A stretch of 64,000 nt of DNA, from assembly GCA_023439045.1 (NCBI GenBank), contig JAEXOY010000002.1, positions 116,304-180,303 on the forward strand. The letters run 5' to 3'. The position numbers were made by a program, and so were the translations under genes. The DNA comes from Bacillota bacterium. Lineage in GTDB: Bacteria > Bacillota > Clostridia > Acetivibrionales > DSM-1351. How positions within the stretch are numbered: position 1 is the first letter of the stretch; each line of letters opens with the position of its first letter. Below the pieces are notes generated by a model. That model was not told the origin of the DNA. It did not search any database and worked only from the letters and a program-made list of their open reading frames with translations. Positions 25,414 through 34,043 of the stretch are shown piece after piece.

Positions 25414-26377
25414 AGCCTATTGTCTCCTTTTTAAGAGCAGCCCTTACTCTAGATAAATCAGGAATTGATGGTATTGCACCTTTTTTTTCTGTACTCATCC
25501 CAGCAGCAATATTTGCCATAAGTACAATTTCCTCTAGTTTCTTTCGTTCTATTTTACTAAACTCTGTGCCACTTTCCAAAAATCTGAATAAAACAGTTCC
25601 CCAGAAAGTATCTCCAGCACCCGTTGTATCTATAACATCAGCAGGATACTCTGGAAAAGAAACCATATAATCTCCTGTAGCATACATGCACCCATTTGGT
25701 CCCATTGTTATTGCTACAAAACTCAAATCAAACTTGAGGAGTTCTCTCAAACAATCCTCAGGTATTTTTTTGCCAGTAACCATTTGTGCCTCTTCAAGAG
25801 AAAGCTTTGCAATATTAGCATATTTTAGTCCAGCTTTCATTGCCATTATTGCATTATCCTCGTTGCTCCATAAAAGCGCTCTGTAATTTGGGTCAAAGGA
25901 GATAATTTTCCCACATTCCTTAGCATATTCGACAGCCTTTATAGTAGCTGATAGTGAAGGCTCATGAGTCATTGATAAGGTCCCAAAGTGAAAAATCTTG
26001 CATTGCTCAATGAGCTCTAAATCAATCTCTTCTTTTGAAAGACATGTATCAGCACCATGATTTCTATAAAAGCTAAAACTTCTGTCCCCCTTATCGTCCA
26101 AGGTAACAAATGCCAAGGTGGTGTTATGATCTGGATCTAAAACGAGATTTCGGCAATCTATAGAAAGGTCTAAAAGCTGCTTTCTCAAAAATTCTCCAAA
26201 TACATCCTCTCCTACCTTCCCAATGAAAGCACATTTGGCTCCAAACTTCGATAGTACAGCTAGAACGTTAGCTGGAGCTCCGCCTGGATTCTGCTCATAG
26301 CGTTTAACTGAATCATCGTCGGATCTGATTTGTGTAAAATCTATTAGGAGTTCACCAAGAGCTACGACATCAATCAT
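25403..26377 (-). CDS. PfkB-family carbohydrate kinase, probable fructokinase
   Basis: A 324-aa kinase. N-terminal VVALGELLIDF, substrate loop NPGGAPANVLAVLSKFG near residue 30, and C-terminal DTTGAGDTFWGT with the catalytic Asp. The GGAPANVL pattern is that of bacterial fructokinases, so ketohexose phosphorylation is the best guess. It sits between a zinc dehydrogenase and the nucleoside hydrolase, where it would channel a ketose made by dehydrogenases and the 3-epimerase encoded at 44976 into glycolysis. Confidence 0.82.
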   Translation of the reverse strand: MIDVVALGELLIDFTQIRSDDDSVKRYEQNPGGAPANVLAVLSKFGAKCAFIGKVGEDVFGEFLRKQLLDLSIDCRNLVLDPDHNTTLAFVTLDDKGDRSFSFYRNHGADTCLSKEEIDLELIEQCKIFHFGTLSMTHEPSLSATIKAVEYAKECGKIISFDPNYRALLWSNEDNAIMAMKAGLKYANIAKLSLEEAQMVTGKKIPEDCLRELLKFDLSFVAITMGPNGCMYATGDYMVSFPEYPADVIDTTGAGDTFWGTVLFRFLESGTEFSKIERKKLEEIVLMANIAAGMSTEKKGAIPSIPDLSRVRAALKKETIGCAY

Positions 26378-26405
26378 AGTACACCAACTTTCTTCTTAAT
26401 ATTTT

Positions 26406-27428
26406 TTAGAATATATCAATTAGAACCTTCATAGCTAAGTCTTTAGATTCCTCGATGAACTTATATGCCTCAAGATAATCTTTAAATGCAAAATGGCGTG
26501 ATATTAGCGGTTCGACTATAATCTTCTTGCTTGCCATAAAGCTTATAGCATCATCGAAATCTTCTCTCTTATACATAAGCGTACCGCGTAAGGTAAGCTC
26601 TCTATCCTGCACTAGTCCAAGGTCAACTCTTGGTATATCACCGAATACGCCCACCACCATTATTGTAGTGCCTTTTCTAGCCATAGCTACAGCTTGGTCC
26701 ATTGTAGGCTGAATACCAATACACTCAAATATTGCATCAGCACCATCTTCACCAAAGTTCTTGAACACTGCTGTTTTTAAATCTTCCTTTGTTGTATTGA
26801 CACAGAATTCAATCCCACATTCGTAAGCCTTTTGTATTCTATAATCGCTTATATCTGTAATCATAACGCTAGCTGCACCCATAGCCTTTGCTACTTGTGC
26901 TGTAAGATTTCCAATAGGTCCTGCACCAAATACCAAAACCTTTTTGCCCTTAATATTCCCTAACCTTCTTACTGCATGAACGCCAACAGCAACAGGCTCA
27001 ATAAGTGCACCCGAATCTAGGTCGAGTTCATCAGGTATATGTATAACCTTTGATTGATCTACTAAAAAGTATTCTTGAGCCATACCCTCTGTTTGAAATC
27101 CCATTACCTTTAGGCTCTCACAAATATGGTAATCCCCTTCTCTACACATAGCACATTTACCACAGAATACCTGCGGTTGAACAGTAACTCTATCACCAGG
27201 AACAAAATCGATGACCCCATTCCCACACTTCTCAACAACTGCTGTCACTTCATGCCCCTGAACTACAGGATATGTAGTATATGGATGCTTACCATGATAA
27301 ACATGCATATCTGACCCACACACCCCAATCCTTGCCATCTTTAATAAAACTTGATTATCACCTACATCTGGAACCTGTATATTTTCAAACACAATTTCAC
27401 CGGGCTTTATCATAGTAGCACGTAACAT
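26406..27428 (-). CDS. Zinc-dependent alcohol/polyol dehydrogenase (1)
   Basis: A 340-aa medium-chain dehydrogenase. Catalytic zinc Cys37 in GVCGSDMHVYHG, GHEVTAVVEKCG, the structural zinc cysteines in CGKCAMCREGDYHIC, and the NAD-binding VFGAGPIGNLTAQVAK. The sequence resembles sorbitol/xylitol or threonine dehydrogenases, which oxidise a secondary alcohol to a ketone. The ATG follows GGAGGAGATTGT. It is one of three related dehydrogenases in a row. Confidence 0.85.
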   Translation of the reverse strand: MLRATMIKPGEIVFENIQVPDVGDNQVLLKMARIGVCGSDMHVYHGKHPYTTYPVVQGHEVTAVVEKCGNGVIDFVPGDRVTVQPQVFCGKCAMCREGDYHICESLKVMGFQTEGMAQEYFLVDQSKVIHIPDELDLDSGALIEPVAVGVHAVRRLGNIKGKKVLVFGAGPIGNLTAQVAKAMGAASVMITDISDYRIQKAYECGIEFCVNTTKEDLKTAVFKNFGEDGADAIFECIGIQPTMDQAVAMARKGTTIMVVGVFGDIPRVDLGLVQDRELTLRGTLMYKREDFDDAISFMASKKIIVEPLISRHFAFKDYLEAYKFIEESKDLAMKVLIDIF

Positions 27429-27458
27429 ACAATCTCCTCCTTAACACATCATTCTCAT

Positions 27459-27556
27459 TTGATTTGATTATCTTCCCTATATTTGATTATCTTACCTGAA
27501 CTAGATTAGCTTACCTGAACTAGATTAGCTTACCTGAATTTATTTATCTTGTGACG
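27459..27556. repeat. 19-bp tandem repeat array between dehydrogenase genes
   Basis: Two exact copies of a 19-bp unit (GAACTAGATTAGCTTACCT) lie near 27498-27535 and are flanked by several degenerate TTTGATTATCTTACCT-like units. The array lies downstream of the minus-strand dehydrogenase ending at 27599. Confidence 0.7.
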
Positions 27557-27598
27557 AATTTGTCTTGCTCTAAGCTCAGCCGCCTTTGTTATTGGGAT

Positions 27599-28612
27599 TT
27601 ATATCTTTTCAATCCCATTAGGATAGAAAATAGTCTTTAGTCCTGCATTCCCAGACAATACATCTTCAAAGGTCTTAGGAGCATCATCCAGTGTCAGCCT
27701 TTTATCTACAAGATTTAATAAGTTAAATTTACCGCTTTTTGCAAGCGCAACTGCCTTTCCAAAGGTCTTTTTAAGGGCAAAGCTGCCGCAAATCTTTAGC
27801 TCGCGCTTAAACACCTCATAAGGATTTATGGTTATTTGACTATTGTCAGGGCATACACCAAAGAATAGTATTGTGCCAGAATCCTTTACATATTTAATTT
27901 CACCCTCAATTACTCTTGGAACTCCAGTACAGTCAATAACAACCTCATAGGAATTTACAAGACCTAGCTTTTCAAATTCAGCAGATGTGTAAGCATGATT
28001 TGCTCCAAGCTTTCTGGCCAGCGCGAGCTTATACTCAAAAAGGTCGACAACAGTAACGCTTGCAGCTCCATTTATCGCTGCCAACTGAGCATGCATAAGA
28101 CCTATTGGACCTGCACCAAATATCAACACTGAGCTACCTAAGCCTATACCTGCCTTTTCTTGTCCATAAACCACACATGCTAAAGGTTCTATCATGGAAG
28201 CCTCAGTAAAGGAAAGCCCTGAAGTGTCAAAAACACAACGCTCAGGAACAGTTAGATATTGAGCAAAAGCGCCATGCCTTGTTACACCAACTGCGTGCAT
28301 ATCTACGCAAAAATTTTGGCGGTTTTCCTTACAAGCATCACATGCCTCACAAAATATGTTTGGATCAGCTGCAACGGGCTGGCCAACCTTAAACTTTGTA
28401 ACATTTTTGCCAATACCAGCTACTACTCCAGAAAATTCATGACCAGGAATTCTGGGATAGCTTCCAAAATATTCGCCTTTATATATGTGCACATCAGTAC
28501 CACATAAGCCTGCAGCCTTAACCTCGAGTAGTATTTCATCATCTGCCGGAACGGGTACTTGTGTATCTCTTACTACCCCAACGTTGGGTTTCTCAATAAA
28601 AAATGCTTTCAA
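27599..28612 (-). CDS. Zinc-dependent alcohol/polyol dehydrogenase (2)
   Basis: A 337-aa medium-chain dehydrogenase. Zinc ligands in GLCGTDVHIYKGEY and GHEFSGVV; structural zinc site CEACDACKENRQNFC; NAD(P) fold VLIFGAGPIGLMHAQLAA. The probable start is TTG at 28612 behind AAAGGTGATG; no ATG competes. It resembles 2,3-butanediol, sorbitol or galactitol-type dehydrogenases; the substrate is unknown. Confidence 0.85.
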   Translation of the reverse strand: MKAFFIEKPNVGVVRDTQVPVPADDEILLEVKAAGLCGTDVHIYKGEYFGSYPRIPGHEFSGVVAGIGKNVTKFKVGQPVAADPNIFCEACDACKENRQNFCVDMHAVGVTRHGAFAQYLTVPERCVFDTSGLSFTEASMIEPLACVVYGQEKAGIGLGSSVLIFGAGPIGLMHAQLAAINGAASVTVVDLFEYKLALARKLGANHAYTSAEFEKLGLVNSYEVVIDCTGVPRVIEGEIKYVKDSGTILFFGVCPDNSQITINPYEVFKRELKICGSFALKKTFGKAVALAKSGKFNLLNLVDKRLTLDDAPKTFEDVLSGNAGLKTIFYPNGIEKI

Positions 28613-28653
28613 ATTACATCACCTTTCTCATGTGTTTTAGCCATAAAACTCTA

Positions 28654-29730
28654 CTAAAAAGTTATAGCGACTTTGAAATCACCATATTTTCCGCTTGCAT
28701 AATCAAAGGCCGTCTCCCAATCTTCAATAGTAAAGGTTTTTGTAATAAGTCCGTTTGTTTTTAATTTACCGTTCTTAATATTTTCAATTACGAATGGGTA
28801 GCAATATGGACTTAAGTGCGAGCCCAAAAGATCCAGTTCCTTTCTGTCTCCAATAATGGACCAATCAACTGTAGTTGGTTCTCCGAAAACGCTAAATTCT
28901 ACAAAGCGTCCTAACTTTCTTATCATACTGAGCCCCTGAACTACACTTGATGGGTGCCCTGTTGCTTCTATATATATATCGCAGCCATAACCGTCAGTTA
29001 ACTCCAACACTTTTGCGACAACATCTTCTTTCCCGGGGTTCATAACAATGTCCGCACCAAACTCTTTTGCTTTTTCCAAACGATTATCCACCATATCAAG
29101 TACTATCAATTTAGTAGGATTTTGCATTCTTGCATATGTAATCATTCCAAGGCCAAGAGTACCAGCACCAGAAATAACCACTATATCATCATTATGAATC
29201 TGAGCTCTATCTACCGCATGTTTTGCACAACCATAGGGTTCAATAAGTAGAGCTGATGTTAAAGGTATCTCCTCCGGTACCCTAGAAATAACTGAGGTCT
29301 TAGGGAATCTTACATATTCAGCCATACCGCCGTTGTTTCCTTTTTGGAATCCAAATATTGCATGAGGCTGGCACATCCAGTACTTACCAGTCTTGCAAAA
29401 TCTGCATTCACCACATGGAACAATCTGATCTGCAATAACTCTCTCCCCAATTTTAAAATCTTTAATATTTTCCCCCACTTCAACAATATGTCCTAGAAAT
29501 TCATGTCCGGGAATAAATGGCGGTTCCACCCAAGCTGGTTGATGATCGCCACCCCAATACATAGCCGCTCCATGTTCACACTTCAGGTCACTTGCGCAAA
29601 CACCGCAACCTTCTGTTTTAATAATGATATCGTCTGAACCACACTCTGGTGTAGGATAGTTTGTTTCAAAACGGTAATCCCCTTTTCCATATGCTACTAG
29701 AGCCTTCATAGTTGATGGTATATTTCTCAT
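28654..29730 (-). CDS. Zinc-dependent alcohol/polyol dehydrogenase (3)
   Basis: A 358-aa medium-chain dehydrogenase. Zinc ligands in GCGVCASDLKCEHG and GHEFLGHIVEVG; structural site CGECRFCKTGKYWMC; NAD fold VVISGAGTLGLGMITYA. An extra segment, GAAMYWGGDHQPAWVEPPFI, after the first zinc ligand is reminiscent of erythritol/threitol-type dehydrogenases. The ATG at 29730 follows AAAGGGGGACTAGT; a longer frame to 29757 has no ribosome site. It is third in the row, downstream of three FAD oxidoreductases. Confidence 0.82.
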   Translation of the reverse strand: MRNIPSTMKALVAYGKGDYRFETNYPTPECGSDDIIIKTEGCGVCASDLKCEHGAAMYWGGDHQPAWVEPPFIPGHEFLGHIVEVGENIKDFKIGERVIADQIVPCGECRFCKTGKYWMCQPHAIFGFQKGNNGGMAEYVRFPKTSVISRVPEEIPLTSALLIEPYGCAKHAVDRAQIHNDDIVVISGAGTLGLGMITYARMQNPTKLIVLDMVDNRLEKAKEFGADIVMNPGKEDVVAKVLELTDGYGCDIYIEATGHPSSVVQGLSMIRKLGRFVEFSVFGEPTTVDWSIIGDRKELDLLGSHLSPYCYPFVIENIKNGKLKTNGLITKTFTIEDWETAFDYASGKYGDFKVAITF

Positions 29731-29837
29731 ACTAGTCCCCCTTTCAATAAAAGACACTTTATTATTTGTTATGTAAATAAATACTTGAATTAATTGTAAA
29801 AGCTTTTATGCCTCCGAATAAATCAGCATTCAAATTT

Positions 29838-31133
29838 TTATACGATAGCACCTTGTTCTTTCAGCTTTTTCACTAGAAGCTCAGTGTCCATTTTGCTCAT
29901 AGAACAATTATTGTGTAAACTAATAGCTGCAGCAGTTCCTGCGGCCTGTCCCATTGCCATACAGGTAGCCATAACTCTGATTGAACCAAACGCCGAGTTG
30001 TCAGTGCATACACAGCGTCCAGCAGTTATTAGGTTTTCACTATTTCTAGGTACTAGTACACCATATGGAATATTGTATTCCTGCTTCAAACTAGTGCAGA
30101 CCTGCTCGATACTATCTGGTCTGTGAATATCTATTACATGCGTTCCCTTTGCAATAGTATCCTTAAAATTCTTTGGATTGAGCACATCATCTGCTGTCAT
30201 CTCATATAATCCAACGATACGGTAAGTTTCGCGCACTCCAGCCTGTGTCCCTGACTTTAATAACCAGCAATCTTTGAAAGCAGCAAAGTTTTCACGCATA
30301 ATATTTATTACTTTGAATAAATTCTCACGCAGATTGCACTCAGCCTTTGTAAATTGTTCAGGTGAGCTTGCGTCTGTGCCCTCACGCAATAAATTAATAG
30401 TTACTATGCCATCACGGAAGTGCCTGCTAATCCATGGCCCACCAAATATAGGCATTTCACCCTTTGCGTTGAGTTCACTTAATCTATCTCTTATTTCAGC
30501 ACTAATAGGCATTTTTTCATCAACTGCATCAGCAAATATATCTTGAAGGGCATCAGTATCAACACCTCCAAGTTGGAACCATAGGGATGCGGGCTGGAGC
30601 TTGTCTTGCTTTGTGGTTTCATAGCCCGCTGCTCTGACCAGGTCAGCGTCACCAGTACAGTCAATGGCCACTTTACAGCCATATGCAACACGTCCAGCTT
30701 TGTTCTGTACTATTACATGACTAACCTTCCCATCAGTCATAATACAATTTGAAAAATAAGTATGATATAACAATGTAACTCCGCTTTCGAGAAGCATTTG
30801 CTGAGCTGCCAGCTTGAACATCTCATCATTTACTGGAACATTTCCGCTATCAAGTGTAACGTCCGCTCCATCTAAAGCGCTAATTCTCTTCATTAGCTCA
30901 AAAGGAATCCCATCAATAATAAGCTTTTTCTTCTTTTTAAAAATACTAATAGGGGTAACAAGGGCACTTGATGCCATACCCCCTACAAAACCATAACGTT
31001 CGATTAATAGCGTTCTTGCACCATTTCTAGCAGAGGCAACTGCTGCAATAATACCAGAAGGTCCACCCCCACAAACAACTACATCGTAACTATCTATAAC
31101 CGGAACCTTAGTCTCTTTTTCAAAAATAAACAT
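29838..31133 (-). CDS. FAD-dependent oxidoreductase, PF12831-like (1)
   Basis: A 431-aa flavoprotein. The N-terminal FAD-binding fold reads YDVVVCGGGPSGIIAAVASA, then GGMASSALVTPI, a mid-protein VAIDCTGDADLVRAAGY and a C-terminal ITAGRCVCTDNSAFGSIRVM that completes the FAD site. The family, seen as FAD_oxidored in databases, is abundant in carbohydrate-utilisation loci, but its substrates are largely unknown. The ATG follows AGGAGGATTT. It is one of five paralogues in this locus. Confidence 0.85.
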   Translation of the reverse strand: MFIFEKETKVPVIDSYDVVVCGGGPSGIIAAVASARNGARTLLIERYGFVGGMASSALVTPISIFKKKKKLIIDGIPFELMKRISALDGADVTLDSGNVPVNDEMFKLAAQQMLLESGVTLLYHTYFSNCIMTDGKVSHVIVQNKAGRVAYGCKVAIDCTGDADLVRAAGYETTKQDKLQPASLWFQLGGVDTDALQDIFADAVDEKMPISAEIRDRLSELNAKGEMPIFGGPWISRHFRDGIVTINLLREGTDASSPEQFTKAECNLRENLFKVINIMRENFAAFKDCWLLKSGTQAGVRETYRIVGLYEMTADDVLNPKNFKDTIAKGTHVIDIHRPDSIEQVCTSLKQEYNIPYGVLVPRNSENLITAGRCVCTDNSAFGSIRVMATCMAMGQAAGTAAAISLHNNCSMSKMDTELLVKKLKEQGAIV

Positions 31134-31174
31134 AAATCCTCCTAATAAGTGGGCTGACCCACATGCGCAAGGTT

Positions 31175-31204
31175 AACAAGAAAATTTACTTCGCAAATCC
31201 GTTC
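31175..31204. repeat. Dispersed 30-bp repeat, copy 2
   Basis: It matches 8216-8245 with one mismatch. Its last base is the final base of the TAG stop codon of the FAD oxidoreductase ending at 31204, so it forms the immediate 3' flank of that gene. Confidence 0.75.
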
Positions 31205-32508
31205 TAAAAAAGCTCTACTCCACGTTCAATCAAAACCTTTTGCACTTCACGGAAATCTATATCACGCGGGGCTATTTCCTTGCAGGCTGCAAGTGCAGCA
31301 GCTACTCCTGCAGCCTCACCTATGGCCATACAGATGGACATTACACGGTAAGATGCATGTGCACGGTGAGTACCTGAAATACATCTTCCTGCAAGTACTA
31401 AACCATCTATGCTTTTTGGAATCAAACAACGCATAGGAATGTCATATGGTGTAACCTCTTCTGGAACTCCTTCCGCTTGCGCACTGCCAGTAGGGTTATG
31501 TATATCCACTATAAAGCTAGCTTTATGTACAACAACGTCTTCAAATCTGCGCCCAGTGCGAAGATCCATATCATGAAGCATATATTGACCAATAAAACGA
31601 CGGGTCTCACGAACTCCAAGAGTGTTTGCGGTGCTCTTTATAAAACAATTCTGATATCCATCTACGTGCTTTCTAAGAAAATCCGTTACTATATCAATTT
31701 GTGTACGTAAATCAATTTCTGCTTTTTCCAGGTCATCGCTAGACAGAGCAGAGATACCGTTTGATTGAGTTGTGTTAATTACGCGTTCTCCAGGAACTGA
31801 AGTGCGAAATGACCGAACCGATGCCGCATTTGGAGGTAGATGACCCTCTTTGCAAAGCCTTGTAGTATAATCAAGAAACCTTTCTCCCTTGTATGTAACA
31901 TGGTCTAACTCACCTATACAGGTCAGAGCATTATCCTCAACGCCTTGTAGACGGAACATTAATGTAACAGGTTGTAATAGACTGTCACCGTCTCGTCCCA
32001 TTTCATATTCTGCACCTGCAAAGTATGCAACGTCCCCATCACCCGAAGCATCAACAAAGCATTTTGCCCGTATAAGCTTCATACCTGTTTTTTGTGAAAT
32101 AACAATTCCTGTAATCTTGTTGTCCTCTGTTATAGCATCTACAACAGGGGTTTGTAAATATATCTTTACGCATGCTTCATGCGCAAAATCAATAAGCACA
32201 CGCTTGGCCAATTCAAAGTCATGCGTCTGCTGTGTAACACCTGTTTCATCACTATCTGGAACTCCTAAACGGGCAACAAGCTCATCGCGTAAGGTTCCCT
32301 TTGATACACTTCCTAGTATTGGTGCAACGGCACCGTTTGTAAGATTTCCACCAAGCGTTCCATAACGCTCAATCAATGCAGTTTTTGCTCCTAATCGAGC
32401 GGCTGATACAGCGGCACAGATGCCCGCAGGGCCGGAACCAACTACTACAACATCATATTGTGCTGCTATCTCTAAAGATTTCTGATATGATACTGATCCG
32501 ATACTCAT
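31204..32508 (-). CDS. FAD-dependent oxidoreductase, PF12831-like (2)
   Basis: A 434-aa flavoprotein. FAD fold YDVVVVGSGPAGICAAVSAA, GGNLTNGAVAPILG, FVDASGDGDVAYFAGAEYEM and GLVLAGRCISGTHRAHASYR. The VDASGDGD and GRCIS...SYRVM elements are shared with the other four. No signal peptide, so it acts in the cytoplasm. The ATG follows GGGGGTATTAGA. It lies between two sister genes on the minus strand. Confidence 0.85.
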   Translation of the reverse strand: MSIGSVSYQKSLEIAAQYDVVVVGSGPAGICAAVSAARLGAKTALIERYGTLGGNLTNGAVAPILGSVSKGTLRDELVARLGVPDSDETGVTQQTHDFELAKRVLIDFAHEACVKIYLQTPVVDAITEDNKITGIVISQKTGMKLIRAKCFVDASGDGDVAYFAGAEYEMGRDGDSLLQPVTLMFRLQGVEDNALTCIGELDHVTYKGERFLDYTTRLCKEGHLPPNAASVRSFRTSVPGERVINTTQSNGISALSSDDLEKAEIDLRTQIDIVTDFLRKHVDGYQNCFIKSTANTLGVRETRRFIGQYMLHDMDLRTGRRFEDVVVHKASFIVDIHNPTGSAQAEGVPEEVTPYDIPMRCLIPKSIDGLVLAGRCISGTHRAHASYRVMSICMAIGEAAGVAAALAACKEIAPRDIDFREVQKVLIERGVELF

Positions 32509-32589
32509 TCTAATACCCCCAAAGTTACAGTATTAGTGCAGATTATATATACAACCTGCACTAATAAACTTAACTATTTTGCTATATAA

Positions 32590-33963
32590 TTAATCACCTA
32601 AAAACGCACCTTGCTTCAATAGACTTGAGCGGAGCTCTTTTACATCAATAGTCGCAGGCGACTTACCTTCTTTTATTGCCATTGCTGCAGCAGTACCGGC
32701 TGCCTGACCAAATACCATACAGCAGGGTATCATACGAGTAGCTGATCCTGCTATCGCATCAGCTGATAGTGAACGCCCTGCAACAAGAAGATTACTAACA
32801 CCCTTTGGTACCAAGCAAGGGTATGGCACACCAAAGTAAGGTCCATTTTCTAACGTAAAATATGTTCCTCCTGGGTCGTTCCTATTGTGAGTATCCATAT
32901 TTGTTGCCAGAACAGCTATGGAGTTATCAGGTACGCGACAATTTATAACATCATCGGCTGTCAACTTGTAAAGACCTTCGATATGGCGGGTTTCACGAAT
33001 ACCAACTCTAGCTGCTGTACCCATAAACTTTGCATTTTCAAATCCAACAGCGTATTTCTTCAAGAATTTGAACACTTTATGCGCCTGTTTCATCCCAATC
33101 AATTCAGCCTTTGTTAAATCCTCGGCATTGGTACCATCAATGTCTAGAATACGAGATACATTTAAACGATACTCACCAGGTTCAGGACTCTCAAATAGGC
33201 AAATTTCTGCACGAGGTACGTCCCCCCATTCCTCCTGCTTTTCTCTAATCAACCAGCTGAATGGACCATAGAAAGGTCTAACCTCGTCCTCATGTTCCTT
33301 TATGTGAGCCTTTAATCTTTCAGAGTCAACATTGGAAACGCGGAAGAACATTGTTGCTGGCTGCATATTTCCATCATTAATGTTACCTAATTCATAATTT
33401 ACACCAGATCTAGCCGCTACATCGGCATCGCCGGAACAATCAATTACAATTTTTGCACGAATAACAGACATACCTGACTTGTTTGCAATTATAACACCAA
33501 CTATTTTATCGTCTTCCTTTAGAACATCTACAAACTGTGTATGTAAGAGGATTTCTGCACCCGCTTCTAAAATCATATCGGAAGCAACCATTTTTAAAGC
33601 CTCATGGTCAAAGGGTCCCACATGATCATGACCAACCTTATAGAAGCCAGCGTGAGAGGTTTTAGATCTAACTACACTAGGCTGAATAGCACCGCCCATT
33701 TCTTCCATTCTATCTACAATTTCTTGAAAAATACCTTTAATGATTTGCTTTTCGCTTTTTGCATCATAAGCGGTCATAAAAGGACCTACAAGACCGTTAG
33801 TAGCCTGCCCGCCAACACAACCAGAATCATCAATTACCAATGTCTTTGCACCGTTCCTAGCAGCACAGATAGCCGCTCCTATTCCTGCTGGGCCAGCACC
33901 GACAACTAGGATATCTATATCACGATAAATGGGAAGTATTTTGCTATAATTAATTGTACTCAT
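32590..33963 (-). CDS. FAD-dependent oxidoreductase, PF12831-like (3)
   Basis: A 457-aa flavoprotein with FAD fold IDILVVGAGPAGIGAAICAA, GGQATNGLVGPFMTAYD, VIDCSGDADVAARSG and LVAGRSLSADAIAGSATRM. It is closely related along its whole length to the plus-strand protein at 42066, also 457 aa, sharing NGLVGPFMT-type and RAGAKTL-type segments. That pair therefore arose by duplication across the two arms of the locus. It lies directly after the binding-protein gene and its stem-loop. The ATG follows AAGGAGATATTAT. Confidence 0.85.
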   Translation of the reverse strand: MSTINYSKILPIYRDIDILVVGAGPAGIGAAICAARNGAKTLVIDDSGCVGGQATNGLVGPFMTAYDAKSEKQIIKGIFQEIVDRMEEMGGAIQPSVVRSKTSHAGFYKVGHDHVGPFDHEALKMVASDMILEAGAEILLHTQFVDVLKEDDKIVGVIIANKSGMSVIRAKIVIDCSGDADVAARSGVNYELGNINDGNMQPATMFFRVSNVDSERLKAHIKEHEDEVRPFYGPFSWLIREKQEEWGDVPRAEICLFESPEPGEYRLNVSRILDIDGTNAEDLTKAELIGMKQAHKVFKFLKKYAVGFENAKFMGTAARVGIRETRHIEGLYKLTADDVINCRVPDNSIAVLATNMDTHNRNDPGGTYFTLENGPYFGVPYPCLVPKGVSNLLVAGRSLSADAIAGSATRMIPCCMVFGQAAGTAAAMAIKEGKSPATIDVKELRSSLLKQGAFLGD

Positions 33964-33999
33964 ATAATATCTCCTTAAGTTATATTGCTGTTTAGTGTT

Positions 34000-34024
34000 G
34001 TAGCAGCCCCGTCGGGACTGCTAC
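34000..34024 (-). other. Intercistronic stem-loop after the solute-binding protein gene
   Basis: GTAGCAGcCCC (34000-34010) faces GGGaCTGCTAC (34014-34024). The mismatch on plus-strand RNA becomes a U-G wobble on minus-strand RNA, so the stem is complete only in the operon direction. No U-run follows. It matches the stems after the YtfQ-like and rbsB genes. Confidence 0.7.
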
Positions 34025-34043
34025 TTATATAATTTATAATAAT

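Noticed and set aside
31889..32365. 158-residue antisense frame within an FAD oxidoreductase
   Set aside because: Shadow of the FAD gene on the opposite strand.
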